Shown piece by piece: positions 22,436-34,831 of a stretch of DNA of 64,000 nt. The stretch covers positions 6,905,201-6,969,200 of the forward strand of contig OZ038422.1 in the NCBI GenBank assembly GCA_964036155.1, written 5' to 3'. The stretch comes from Diploscapter coronatus (taxonomy: Eukaryota; Nematoda; Chromadorea; Rhabditida; Rhabditidae). The position numbers and the translations under genes were made by a program. The notes beneath the pieces are model-generated. The model worked only from the letters and a program-made list of their open reading frames with translations. It made no database searches and was not told the DNA's origin. The first letter of the stretch is position 1. Each line of letters starts with the position of its first letter.

Positions 22436-23254
22436 ATGCACTTTCAACTATTCAGCTCAATTATTCTCATCTCTCTACTATCAACAAGTTCTCCGATTGA
22501 AATCACAGGATCTCTCATTTGTGATGATCCTCACATAAAAGATTATGATTTACTAATTCACTTATTCAAAGTTCAATTATTGGTGGATGAAAGAGGTAGA
22601 ATTTGAAAATACGTTTCTCTCAAAAGAACTAATATTTCCGATTCTCCGTTGAATGAAACAAGTCGTCACGATGGAGATTTTGAACTGTCAAGTGACGAGG
22701 CAGATAACCTGACAAATTCTCCGTACATTAGAATCGTGCATTTTTGTAATCGATCACAAGACGTAAGAAAAATTGATTTTACTTTGGATTCATTTCATAC
22801 ATTTGATTTTAGGAATGTTACAAAGTGATCGATAAGGTATCATTGAACGATACACTCTTCAATGAAACCTCAAAGAGCTATCAAATCAATTTGAACCTAT
22901 TTGAAGCTGAAAGTGACGAGGTCTGCGATGAAAAGGAGAAGGCAATCGATATTTTTACTCAGTCGATAAATGAAACGCAAAAATTTCACTATTATTTCGT
23001 ACAACATTTGCCCGGTCAAAATGAGGTGGAATTATCGTTTTTGAAAGGTCAGAAGTGAATTTAAAGAAATTCAGACATACGTAACTCAATTCAAATGGCC
23101 CTGTAAAGTCGGGTCTTCATCCTCTTCTGTATTCATCGACTGCTGCGAAGAATGCAATCCCTCGCCTGGGTCTTACTCTCTCAACACGACTCTGGACGGA
23201 ACACTTACTGAAATATTCTGCAAGAATTACGTGCCAAATAAGGATCTCTGCTGA
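22436..23254 (+). CDS. transthyretin-like (TTL/TTR family) secreted protein
   Basis: Exons 22436-22595, 22641-22762, 22813-23025, 23075-23254 give about 224 aa. The start has a signal peptide (MHFQLFSSIILISLLSTSS). Family hallmarks follow in order: a first beta-strand with Cys (ITGSLICDD), a core strand (KVQLLVDER), a DGDFEL turn, then YIRIVHFC and CYK, the two-Cys pattern of nematode TTL domains. A Cys-rich tail (FIDCCEECNPS) after exon 3 is an extension beyond the usual domain. TTL proteins are secreted, mostly of unknown function; TTR-52 bridges apoptotic cells to phagocytes. The acceptor of intron 1 reads TTTCCG instead of AG: exon 2 only fits the family if splicing occurs at a CG end (22640), so it is either non-canonical, a sequencing error, or disabling. 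An alternative donor for the last intron exists after 23045. Polyadenylation signal at 23288-23293. Confidence 0.7.
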
Positions 23255-23816
23255 TCTTTTTATAAAAGAAATATTTATTTATTTGTAAATAAATCGTTTA
23301 TTTATTATCGTCAATATATTTTTGCACGTTAACTAAAGTTTTCATTATTGGAATACCTGTATGAATGCGATAAAACTGAACGCGTTAAGGCACCTTTGCT
23401 GTAGAAATTTTGATAAGTTTCAGTGAAATGAAGATCACGAGTCGAATGATATTTTTTGAACAAAAATGAATTTTGAAGAAAAATCCAATATTCAATATTT
23501 TACAGAAACAATGCATTAGAAAAATACGCTTTTCGTCAATATGATTAAAATTAATAAGACGGTCAATTAAACATGACGTAATTGAAAAGTTACATCGATT
23601 TCATTTGACACTATTGAAGTATCAAAGGAAATGGCTCCTGCTATACGTTCGAATAAAACTGCAAATAAGGATCCTAAATTCCCAACAAGTGCTGGAAGAA
23701 GGAATTTTGTACTAAAGCTTTTAGTATAAGATTTTGGTTCTTTATAATATTATAATATCATCTCAATCATTCAAATTACGTCATTTCGGATTTCATAAAT
23801 GAAAACTCGATGAGCG
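23255..23816. other. convergent intergenic gap, TTL to Na+/H+ exchanger
   Basis: Contains the TTL polyadenylation signal (AATAAA at 23288-23293) and presumably the 3' UTR of the minus-strand exchanger. Nothing else recognised. Confidence 0.5.
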
Positions 23817-26800
23817 TCATTTATCAGTGCTCTTCTCATCGTCCTCGTCAATGTCCATCAGCCCTTCGTGCTCATTTCCTACAGAGAATTTCTTATTTCC
23901 CACAGTCACTATTCTTTCTTTTCGTTGGGACGTGTTAGAAGCTGAAATGTAAGGGTCGATTTGGAAGAAGCAGGGAGTTGAAAAAAGAAATCAAATAGGC
24001 TTGCAATTTGATTTTTGCAAACCTTCGTTTTGTTCAAGAAGAAAAAAAAACTGCTTCGAAATAAAATCACCAGTTTGCAAAAACAATCCATCAAGTCAGT
24101 CAATGAAAATAACTCACAAGCGCTCTTCTTGCTCTCCTCGGGACTGTCTTCTTCGTCTATTGCAAATCGAATAGCAGGAGGTCGGGATGTTTGGTCTGTA
24201 AGTTTGCTATGTTCTTTCTTCCTAAAATCAGCTTTTGACTAACAATGACTACTTGTCGCAGGAACATCGATACTTTCGTGTCTGCTTATGATTCTGCCAC
24301 CGCGTGATGGAGAATGGGACAGGCGACGTGCTGAAATTTCAGTAATTTCATACATCTATCCAGATCATATCCTCTTACTTCGAACAGATTTGATCTTTCT
24401 CGCCGAATTTGCCAACGAGGCAGAAGCGCGCGCAGACGGGAACGTAAGGTTGTAGGACGGATCGTTCTCTTCATCCGCCTAAAATCAACAGTGACAAAAT
24501 TTCCTTATTGGCCTATTCGATAGACCTCAAACGGCTCTGAATACCCAGTCGGAGAGACGCCTTCCGTGTCCATGAAGTGCCGACTGTACACGGATAGTCG
24601 CTGAAAATGGTCGGGCATAAAATTTGAAAAGCGAGAATAGAATGAATAAAACTCGATCTCAAACATGTTAAATGTAGGATTTCGTTTAAAAATTATTAAA
24701 TTCTGATCAGAAGAAATGGAATTCTATTCGCCAATGGTGGTAATTTTCTATGATTATTTTTTTTACCTTTCCTCTTCGCTCACTAATCCTCTTCTTCTCA
24801 TATAAATCACCGATGAATTTGGAAGCAGAGAAGTTTCTGGGCAAAGAGAGAGTAGGATCTCGTCCAGGCTCCAAAGTTGGAATCGCAATGCTGACTTGGC
24901 TCGTAATGGGACGAGTTCTAAAATTTCGAAGAAAAAATCAAACGAGTTCGGATAATTTTTCTTACTTCGGCTCTCGGACATCTCCACTTCTCGATCTCTG
25001 CAATTGGAGGTCGACGTATGATCCAGGTAATCCTGAGAATGAAGAAGGACCTAAATGTTTGTTTATTCGTAAATATTTTTTAGTAATTCAACCTTTGGAA
25101 ATGAATTCCTGCAGCTCTCTTTCAGTGTGACTGGTAACAATTCGTTCACCGCGAGTCTGTCTGTTGACCATCAAGAAGCGTTGCAGGAAGCGATCATCGA
25201 CAGTCTTGAACTGGCGATAAACCTAGAATATTCGTCAGAGATTATAAATATTTCGATTTTTCGTCATATTTCAAAAATCAATATGAAGAATGGCCCTCAA
25301 AATTTCTACATATAGACCAAGGAAGTGACGAAAAACGATAAAAAAAACAAAGACAAAAACTTTGAAAGATGCTGATATTTCCGATTATTTTGTTCCAACT
25401 CAAGAGTTTTCTTACCCAATTGGTGTCATGAGTTTTAGAAAGCAGCGTGACATAATCCATAACGCATCTGGTCACTTCATTGGCAGTCAACTCGAACCCT
25501 GTTGGTTTCTTTTCTTCAATTCCGAATTTTTTGCTTCTCTTCACATTCAAGAACTTGACAATCCATTTTATTGATGCACCCTAGGACAATTGGAAGTTGC
25601 ATAAAACTCCATTGAAAAGTTATTATTCACCTGGATTCCGATGGTAAAAAACAGAAGAGCGACTGTGGTCGTGATGAATAGGTGTTTGGCTGGAACTAGT
25701 TGAGTGTCGATAATTCGAACGAGACCTAAATATATTACAGAATAAAACACTTTCTTTCTAGTGTGATTAGGATTCTTCACGGTTTTACCATGAACAAATG
25801 CTACTTGATTATTGCATGCTTGTAAAAGGTTTTACAAAATCATTCATTTTGATGTAGGAAAAACTTAATTGAAGAAAATGAGAAGGACCCAATTAATTCC
25901 TTCACATTCCAATTCTACCGTCAAACCTAAGCAGGGCTTAAGCCAGAATCTTCGTGTGTACCCCCTTAAGCCTAATTTTTCGCTAAAATCCTCATGCATA
26001 CCCCTCCCCTAAAATTTCTCATTCTGGCTGAAAGTCTGCCTAGGCCTATATACCGTAGCAAACAGCCCCTCGCAATCCACCGTAAGCCATGATAAATTGG
26101 TCTCGATACATAATTCGCTCAGATTTATGACGCAATAAATTGGCAAAGAACGTCAGCACAAAAATTCCTGAAATCCAGGTCTGTTTTCTTCCAAACTTGA
26201 GTTTCCCACCAATAAATCGGTAGACCACACAAGCGGCTATTGTAATCAAAATAAACATAAAGTTGAAATCGTGTTCATTGCTGAAGAAACTGAAACCGAG
26301 GTAGACGAACAGAATGTTTTCGGATCTGAATTTCTAAACTCGAACAAAAGTGCGAAAAAGCCTTACATCGACGAAAACTGTTTGATAATATAGAAAGCAA
26401 CGCTATACGAAGTTGGATTCGCATTTCCACTCATGTAGTGCTTAATGAACATCGCAGCTAACATCAGACTAAATAGACAATTCAAAAGTGGGTTTAGTTG
26501 ATATGGGGAAGGGCTTACGCCATAATTCCTGAGAAGTGAAGATAGTCGGTAATCAGATAAATCAGAATCGGACAGACAATTGCAATGACAGGTTGTTCGA
26601 GAGGGTAGAAGTACCACAGTCTGAAATTTTCAATCGTCTCAAAGATGAATCATTCCAGGTTTGGAGATAAGCTACTTCTTTTCCTGAATATGGGTTTTTC
26701 AATCGAACCCGCAATTTCATATCTTCACCAAGTCGAGCAAAAGTTTTGGTTTTGAAAATCGAAATATTTATATAGTTTTTGGGTTAGAAAATTTCGACGT

Positions 26801-28317
26801 CGATTTCGAAATTTTCAAATATAATCTTTCGAACGAACGGTCCAGGTCCTCGCTAATATTTAAAATAACTAATGACTAAGGAGTTCGATAATTCAATTTA
26901 GATATGTTAGTTTTCATAGATATAATTTAGAAATGAAAAGCTCTTACTTCATCATATAAGTTGATAATAGCCCCAGGACGATTCCAATAGCGATTCCTCC
27001 AAAAGTGACTTTGCTGAACGATATAACGCCGTTTGTGATCATTCCAGTCGTTGTCGCTGTTTGGAGCATTTTTGGGTCCAAAAACTCGCCTATCGTGTTG
27101 TAGAGCACCTAAATGTTTGCAGATATTTCCTATAAATTATGCCCATTCATTACGCGCATGTTTCTATGTTTGTTTTTTTTTCTTTTTATCAAGTATGAAC
27201 ACAAAATAAAAACGATCAGAGGTGTTCGGAGGTTTGAATCTGAATTCATGAGACGAAGGTGACGACGGAAAACGAAGCTTTAAACACCTTTCGAACTGTT
27301 TATGAAAATGTCGTAATTCTCACAATAGTGACAGCGTCATTGAGCAGACTTTCCCCGAATACGAGGATGTATAGCAGCTCATTGACATGGATTTCTTCGA
27401 ACACAACAAGCACGGCCACGGGATCGACTGCAGAAATGGAGGTGGCGAAGAGCAGTAAGTCGAGGAAGCGAATGGTTTCACCGTGGTACGACGAGGTTGC
27501 ATATAATGTATAGCCTGCAATATCATCCATCACAAAATTTTAACGATAAGAATGAAATCGAACTATGAATTTTAATATCTAAATTGGTCAAAAATTGTAG
27601 TCGAAATTCATTTTGGTAACAGCTCAGTAGATATTCACACCTATCGCAAAACTGTTGAAGAATGTGTTGACGATTGCATAGAGACAAATTGTTCCTAGAT
27701 TTCGGAAGAAATCCTTGTTCCTCATATTGTAGCCAGCATCTTGGACTATTGTTGGTAGCAAAATGTAGAAAAACATGCTTGGGTACAAATATATCTGAAG
27801 GAGAAAGGTTGCTGTGGTTCAAAAAGTGTTTATACTTCTTCATTGGGCTGAACTAGAGAATAGAGGAAGGCCCCGGCCACTCCGACAATAAGAAGGCAGC
27901 ACGATTCTGGCACACTTTCGATGTATCTCCACTTGAATATCCGTTTGAGCAGCACGATTCCAAGGGTTAATGAAAGGAAATAGAGCAATTGACCGAGATG
28001 CTCGGAATGACCAGAACTCGAATGCCCTTCGGGGACTCCTTCCGTGAAATTGACAAGCAGTGGAAGACCTAAAGTTTCAATAAATCAACTTTCAGAAAAA
28101 TTTGAAAATTGAGCTTTATGTTTAAAGAAAATATCGTGAAAAAGACCTTGACAATAACTATCTCATTCCTCTCAATCTAATGCATGAGTGTTCAGAGTTT
28201 CAAGTTTTAGACATTAAAAATAATACCAGCATCTGAAACTTCTTCGGCCATCGTAACAGAAACCAGAATAAATATGAAGGCTAAAAATAACGACGTGAAA
28301 TGTTGAGCTTCAACCAT
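23817..28317 (-). CDS. Na+/H+ exchanger (NHX/NHE family)
   Basis: Exchanges Na+ (or K+) for H+ across a membrane. Eighteen exons in minus order: 28317-28227, 28068-27836, 27794-27641, 27514-27324, 27108-26948, 26620-26519, 26468-26367, 26325-26054, 25725-25631, 25580-25416, 25222-25093, 25050-24966, 24917-24767, 24600-24526, 24478-24379, 24330-24253, 24195-24118, 23941-23817. All are in phase, giving about 795 aa. The N-terminus is a hydrophobic segment like a signal peptide. Family motifs: [32 protein letters not shown] with the ion-binding region, [30 protein letters not shown], and [16 protein letters not shown]. The last eight exons form a long hydrophilic cytoplasmic tail rich in Ser/Arg/Glu. 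The structure fits plasma-membrane NHE proteins. A fold-back repeat lies in intron 8. Confidence 0.92.
25932..26038. mobile_element. imperfect fold-back (MITE-like) element in an exchanger intron
   Basis: Left end CAGGGCTTAAGCCAGAAT pairs with the inverse of the right end (CAGACTTTCAGCCAGAAT). Flanks CCTAAG and CCTAGG are similar but not identical. CAGGG-type ends suggest hAT-like origin; no coding capacity. Confidence 0.4.
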
Positions 28318-28328
28318 ATTTTATATCA

Positions 28329-28337
28329 TCTAAATGA
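28329..28337 (-). promoter_or_regulatory. candidate spliced-leader acceptor of the exchanger gene
   Basis: On the minus strand TTTCATTTAG ends about 15 nt before the ATG. There is no upstream in-frame coding exon. Confidence 0.35.
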
Positions 28338-30251
28338 AACCACCAAACTATTATCTTGAATAGCAAAAATAGAAATTCTATCTAGAAGTGAATAAATCCA
28401 TTGAAGTAGCGGATAATGCAAACTCTAAATGATTCACTTTTAAATTTGAATGAATAACAACAACAACAACAACGATTTGTAGGAAAAATAATAACATAGG
28501 AGTTTCGCGAGAGAAAGAGAGAAACCATTAACTTCGTCTCCAGAGGAAACCAAAAATATTCATGGTACAAATGTTCTGAAAGCAATAATGAAAGATAAAT
28601 GATCACATGAAGCGGAAATAATCGCAGTATTTTATGTTAAGGAAAATTTTGGTCACTGGCAGATAAGGAGAAAATAAATCGATAACATTTTTGTGTAAAA
28701 ACACTTGGGGAAAAATTCTAAGCAACTGCTAAATTCTTTATTAAATGTTCCTGTTCAAGTGTATTTATTTTCAAATTATTTAAAAATTGTTTCAAAGGTA
28801 ACTTCGAAGAAATTCTACTCTACAAAATCAGCGATTTATAGCATAGATCTGCCTAAGAGAACTTGAAATAACCCGCGTCATTTGAAAATAGCTCATTCAG
28901 AATTTTTTTTTAATGAAATTTTAAGGGATATTGATATTCGGTATTATTTAAAATTTCTTTAAATTTCAGGAAAATACATTCTAAATACGAATAATTTCAA
29001 ACATAATGCGTTATTCTAAACTTTCGTGAGCTTTAGCATTTGATATTCATGTAAATGGATAAGCATTATTTTCGTCATTGCACGAAAAAATTCTATCAGT
29101 TAAGAAAAGGATACTTAGCTAAAGTTTCAGCTGCACAGATCGCGCTGCATCTTTTAGTTAGTATGAAATATGGGAGTTTCATCGAAACTTCAATGCATAG
29201 CAACCAGATGAAATATACACGCTGTGCATTATTCATGAAGGTGATCTATGAAACAAGAAAAGTTCAAATGTATTAGATTCTTTAGAAAGAACGAATTAAA
29301 GACGAAGAAGTGCGATGATTAGACTTAACAAGGGGGTGACAAAGATTGACCAGCATCAACATAGATTTAAATCGAGGTTGAAAAAGTGCTAAAGGAACGG
29401 AATTGGAAGAAGTCGGCAAAGGAAATTGCGAAGTGACGCTGATAGAAGCCCTTGCACATTCGATTATACACTATGATCGACACAAAATAGATTAAATTCG
29501 AAATTCGATCATATAATGAACATTTTTCTTCAAGCAATAATTTTGAAAAACGACATCAATTTTGCTGGAAAATGAGAAAAAAAACAATAAACGTGAAATT
29601 TTCAATATTATTTTCTGTCGTAAAATTCAGCCATTATTCATATCAGAAAATTTGATAAGCCTTCTGCTGAAAACACAAAATAAAAGCTGGAAAGGCGAAA
29701 AATCAAAGTTAGGTTTTTTGGCAAATTACAAGAACATGAACGGCAATTTTCTTGATATGAGAACGGGAGAGGGATACATTTTTTGCCGGGAAATAAAAGT
29801 TCGGATGATGTGAAAATTGACAGAGCCGCTCTGCAAATCAAAGAATCACTGAGGAAGAACGGGACACTTTTTGTATGATTAGCTTTAATATAAACAGAAC
29901 CCACACAGCCAATGTTTGGAGCGGTTTGGGTTTGGGTCGGAAGGAAGAATGAGGGAAGGGAAAAGATGCGCATCAATAAAAATGCTGAATGATAGCAATC
30001 TCGATGAAAAACTTTGTTGAGATTGTAGAGTATTAGTAATGATTTTTATCGCAGTTCAATATACTAAGTTGCAGATTAGTCAAAGATTCAATGTCGATTT
30101 CGATTTTTAAGAAAACTAATGGCAGGAGTTGATGGGGGTGATTAGGCATCCGACGTTTAGTAATTCTAATCAATTTTGGAATAATAGTCACCCCTACCCA
30201 CACATCCCTTATCTCCACCCTCTTCTACTACACCTATTCCTTGGGTCCAAT

Positions 30252-30286
30252 AGCGTTATTCACCAAAAATTTTGGTGAATAACGCT
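30252..30286. repeat. perfect 35-nt palindrome (17-bp arms, 1-nt centre)
   Basis: AGCGTTATTCACCAAAA, one A, then the exact reverse complement TTTTGGTGAATAACGCT. It would form a cruciform or, if transcribed, a stable hairpin. Not the histone 3' stem-loop. No gene adjoins it. Confidence 0.85.
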
Positions 30287-33165
30287 CGCCCTTCTTCCTG
30301 CATATATTTCCTCTCATTTCCTTTTTTCGCTTGTTTACTATTTGCTTCTCTTGTTCCTTTTCACTCCCTTTTACACGCTATTTCGTCTTTTTCGGCTCCT
30401 TTCCTAATTATTTTAACGTTTTAAATTAATCAACATATTTAAGCTTGTCGAATCGACTAAAGGTTCGCCTTGTTTCTGGACAGTTAGGACCTCTCATTTA
30501 GCACCAAAATCAAGCTGACTGGTTACTATTTTGTGGGTCTCACTTTTATTCGAATAAGACCGACTTTATCGGATTTTGCCAATAAACGAAACACGAACAA
30601 TATCTTATCTAATCCTTCCTGCAAAAATATGAATGGGCCCATTAGAAAAATGGAATGAAGAGCAACCAAATTGAAATGCACTCATTTTGCCCTTTTATTT
30701 CTTTAGCAAAGCAGCTTTGCATTCATTGATTCACACTGGTCAAAGGGCAAATTTACCACGGAAAGTAGAGAAAAAGGACGCAAACATGGAGGATAACATC
30801 GAATAGATTTTGCTATGAAAAACACCTTTCCCACGGCTAGTTCTTCAATTTCCAAAAAAAATGGCCTAAACTTTCTGCTTACATTTTCATTTTTGAAACT
30901 CTGAAGATAAACAAAATGAAAGTGCAGTGAATTCGTCAATTCTGAAAACTTTTGTCTGTAACAGAATTGCTTTGTTCGAGTTCAATGAGAAAAACATATG
31001 CTATTTGATTTAAAGCTGAAATTTAAAACATCATTTCCTAACACAATAAATCAATGAAATGTAACAGAAAACGAAGAAGGAAATAAAATAAAAAGGAAGA
31101 ATCAAAACGATGTCAGGGTTTGGTCTGCGCAGCTCTGCTTGGAGAATGAATTGCAGAGAAACAGAGAAGCACAAGGAGAAAGATGTATGCTGTGGAATGT
31201 CTGGCTGAATGTTGGATGCAAGTATAGAAAATAACTGAAGAAACAACTCTAGAAAAGAATAAGACCTTGAGAATAAGAAAAAAGGAACACAACTCGACAA
31301 AACGAGAGAAAATGGGAAGAAATGAAAAAAATAAAAGGCGGGGTGTGGAAAATTAAGACTGAGTGAAATGAGGCAAAACTGAGGAAACTCTAGAGAGAAT
31401 TGATGAATATTGCCGATCTTCAAGTACATGACTTGGGTATAATTCACAAAAGCGATATACCGGAATATAAATACCGAATCGAAAAGAAATGGTAAGCAAA
31501 CTCCGTTTGACAATTCAAATATTCAAGAAAGTACTTGAAAATCGATGCTGCGCAAATGTGGCGCAACTTGATGACTCATTGCGCATTTAGATGATTGTGA
31601 TTGTCACAGAGATGGAGAAGGAAAGAAAAGAAGGGGAAAGGCAAATGGAGAACAGAAAATCTCACAATCATCAGAAAAGATCATCGAATGGCACGAAACG
31701 ACGATTCGAAGGGGAAAAAGCATATCGAATTTGAATTCAATCGATTCAATGCAGCTGTAAAACAAAATAAACAGCCATGTGAAAAGCTCCGTAAATATCG
31801 AATTTTGTGCAATACTTCTGGGGGTCTACGAATGTTTTAAAAGAGAGTTTGGCGCGAATTTCGGATGTGAAGGGGACAACGAAAGAGAATAGGAAAAAGA
31901 GATATGAAAAGAAGGTAGAGAAAAGCAGAGAACAGAGGGAGAGGATAAGTGAAAGGGGGGCAACCAAAGTCTGGAACAGGGCTCGATAATGGATCAAATT
32001 TTGGAGCAGAGGAACAAAACGCAGGAAGACCATGAAAGATGAGACATTTTATTGAAACAAAACGGCATCTTCAATTCCTTTCACAGAATTGCTCGGAAGG
32101 AAAAAGCAGGAAATGTAACGAGATTTCCCAGAAATCGTCCAACAAATATTCTCTTGCAAACGCCTACATTTTTCGTAAATTATGGATGTGAGAATGAGCA
32201 TAGCAGATTTGACAATAAAACATCAATGAGACAAGTGCAAACATAGCTGCGGACAGCCAATGCCAATGCGTTATATTGCCACCTTTATCTATAAAATGTC
32301 TGATGCTTAAGCTGGAAGAAATATGAAAACATTAGAAAAAGCTAATTCAAGACAGATGTGCGAAAGTTTCGCAAATTGTATTTGATATCAAAACATCCTA
32401 TTTATTTCATCTTTTCGTAGATTGAAATAACATATTCGTGAAAACAATTTCCACTATGGAAAGAAAATGAGTAAAATTTCAAAAAAAAGGTCTATTCTTT
32501 GCGAAGAATTACTTTTTGAACAAAATCATTACATTATCAAACAACAATAAATTTAGAAGAAATTTGAAGAAAAAAATTGTTCAAAAATAAATTTAGGAAA
32601 AACTATGGGGAAAAATCTGATAATCAAGAAAAGACCTGGTCAACTACGTTCTGGTTCGGCGGAGTGCAGCTGTGTCTGTGCTCTTTCTACTTCTTTCTCT
32701 GTAATCCATTACCCTCTATCTACTTCTCTCTTCCCTGTTCCTTTGTTCCCAAGACGACTCTCCTCCTTTCCTCTTTCTCTCTACCCAAGCAGATCTCTGT
32801 TTCAAGAAGCTCTAATTCGAGCAGATGACGTGCACAGTGCGAAAATTCGAAAAACACACTAAGTTCATCAACAATCCGATTATTTTCTCCAAAAAAATAT
32901 ACAGAATTTCATTATGTCGTGAGACAATCGCTTTTGCGTAATAAACGAATAAAATTTCAAAAATTTTTATTGGAAACAATTACTCGATAAAAATGATCGA
33001 ATTTCCAAATTCTGATAGAAAAGTATTCACGATCGTTCATTATTTAGGCTATTTCATTAGAAATTGAGATCACTGAAAAATATGATTGATAGCAGCATTA
33101 GATTATTTTTTGACAATATTCAATTACACCCAATTACCTCTTGGGAAATAATCGATATTTTTCAA

Positions 33166-33290
33166 ATTTTATGCAGTAAATAGGTCCTATGATTGACCCA
33201 AGACCACAATTCGCAATTGATCTAGCCCATCTTGCTCGAATTTTTCAAATTAGCATACATCCACCAATCAGACAATAGCCAAAATCCACA
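33166..33290 (+). repeat. left arm of long inverted repeat flanking the M13 gene 5' end
   Basis: Starts ATTTTATGCAGTAAATAGG and reads through GATTGACCCAAGACC and CATACATCCACCAATCA. It is the reverse complement, about 85-90% identical by eye, of 35250-35378. Weaker similarity continues inward to about 33420. Confidence 0.75.
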
Positions 33291-34831
33291 CTCATCTCTC
33301 TCAAGCCCAGACCTCATGATCTTATTTCGTCTCGAATCGATCAGCCTAATTTTCCAAATCTATCTCCGACCGACTCCGCTCAAGAATCAAGACTGCCAAA
33401 GCCCTAACAGGCATCCACACAAATAAATAGTGATAATAGAAATATGTGTCTTGACTCGAGCTCGACAGGAAAAGAGCTGAGCAAAGCAACACAAGCAGTC
33501 TCAGATCTTAAATTCTACTCTTTCTCACAATTTATACACACATGCGCGTCAATTCGTGCACAATTTTTGGTACAAATCTACCCTTGATTACTTGTCTATC
33601 AAGCTTACCAACAATTAAACAACAATAGTGAATTAGTAGATCATAATTCTCCTCCTTCATCTGTTCGAAATTTATCTGTTTGTGAGTTGCCTTTGGTTAG
33701 CCTTCATCGAACAAAAGATTAATACTCAGTTGACGTTAAAAGACGAACTTTACTCAAACATGAATTTGATTTATTTTCACATTCGATAATTTTTCATATT
33801 TCTTTCAAATTTTTCAAAGAACGCATTAGCAGCCATATCACCCTTATCTCTGAAAGAATATCTCCGATAAAATTCAACATCAATATTAATTTTTTCTTTC
33901 AAATGATATGATATGAAATCTCCTTAGGTTCGACGGGATATCATTTTCTTAGATCTTCTGATCCATTATTTTAGTTTTTCCACTTTCAAATACCTTGCTC
34001 TTGCATAATTGACTCCTTCTTCATTACAATTTCCACGTGGCTGGCCATTTTTGGGTGTTGGTCACAATCGGCTTTGGCTTTACACCTCGATAACTTTTTC
34101 TTCCTTACTCACATTTTGCTTTATTTCTTATTTTAAACTTTGCACCTTTCTCGAATAACATTTTTGTTCGGTGATTTAATCCTAAAATGTTTTTTTCTCT
34201 GAAGACTATTATTTGTTTTCATCAAAAAATCATAGATCATTTACAATTTGACCTGTCGAGTTTTCGATGTAAAGTACTTTAGCAAATTTAAACCATTTTG
34301 AAAAATTACATTTTTGCTCCGTATTGGAATTTTTCTCTCTGAAAAGTTTATGATAAAAAACATTATCTACAAATTTATGAATTTTACTTTTTATACCCTG
34401 TCATTTGCAGTTATTCCTTCACTGCTAAGGAAATTTTGATTTTTCACAATGTTTTTGATAGTTCTGCAACTAGTAAAGTTTTCCGTTCTACATTCCCACA
34501 TTCCCTTTAACAGTCGTGATTCACTCTGCATTTGCATTGCTAAGTCATCAGAATCAGCTCAATCAGTTCTGTTTCATTGTCAACTTGTACTAGTGCCGGT
34601 CACTCGATTGTTACCGTTTTGTCACCTTCAAAATCTTTCTATTTCCAATTCTTGCATTTGCATTTATTTCTTTCAATCACACAGCAGCAATTATAATATT
34701 TCATATCTGTCATTTCAGTATCCCATTTCCCCCATTCAAGCCCAGTCAAATCTCAAGGACAAATGTTGCCTCCATTCAAGAATTAGCAAAGATCATTTGC
34801 TGCAGTTTTTTTATTCATTAATTTATTGAAA

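Larger units (their letters stand above)
28318..34831. other. long gene-poor region
   Basis: 6.5 kb without a supported exon. It holds a (AAC)n tract near 28448-28465, a 35-nt perfect palindrome (30252-30286), purine-rich stretches on the plus strand at about 31050-31400 and 31600-31990, a pyrimidine-rich stretch at about 32660-32800, and the left arm of a long inverted repeat (33166-33290). The 160-codon minus-strand frame at 31031-31513 is Phe/Ser/Leu-rich because of the purine tract and does not look coding. Confidence 0.45.

Noticed and set aside
31031..31513. 160-codon minus-strand ORF
   Set aside because: Phe/Ser/Leu-rich composition follows directly from a purine tract on the opposite strand; no domain, no splice partners.
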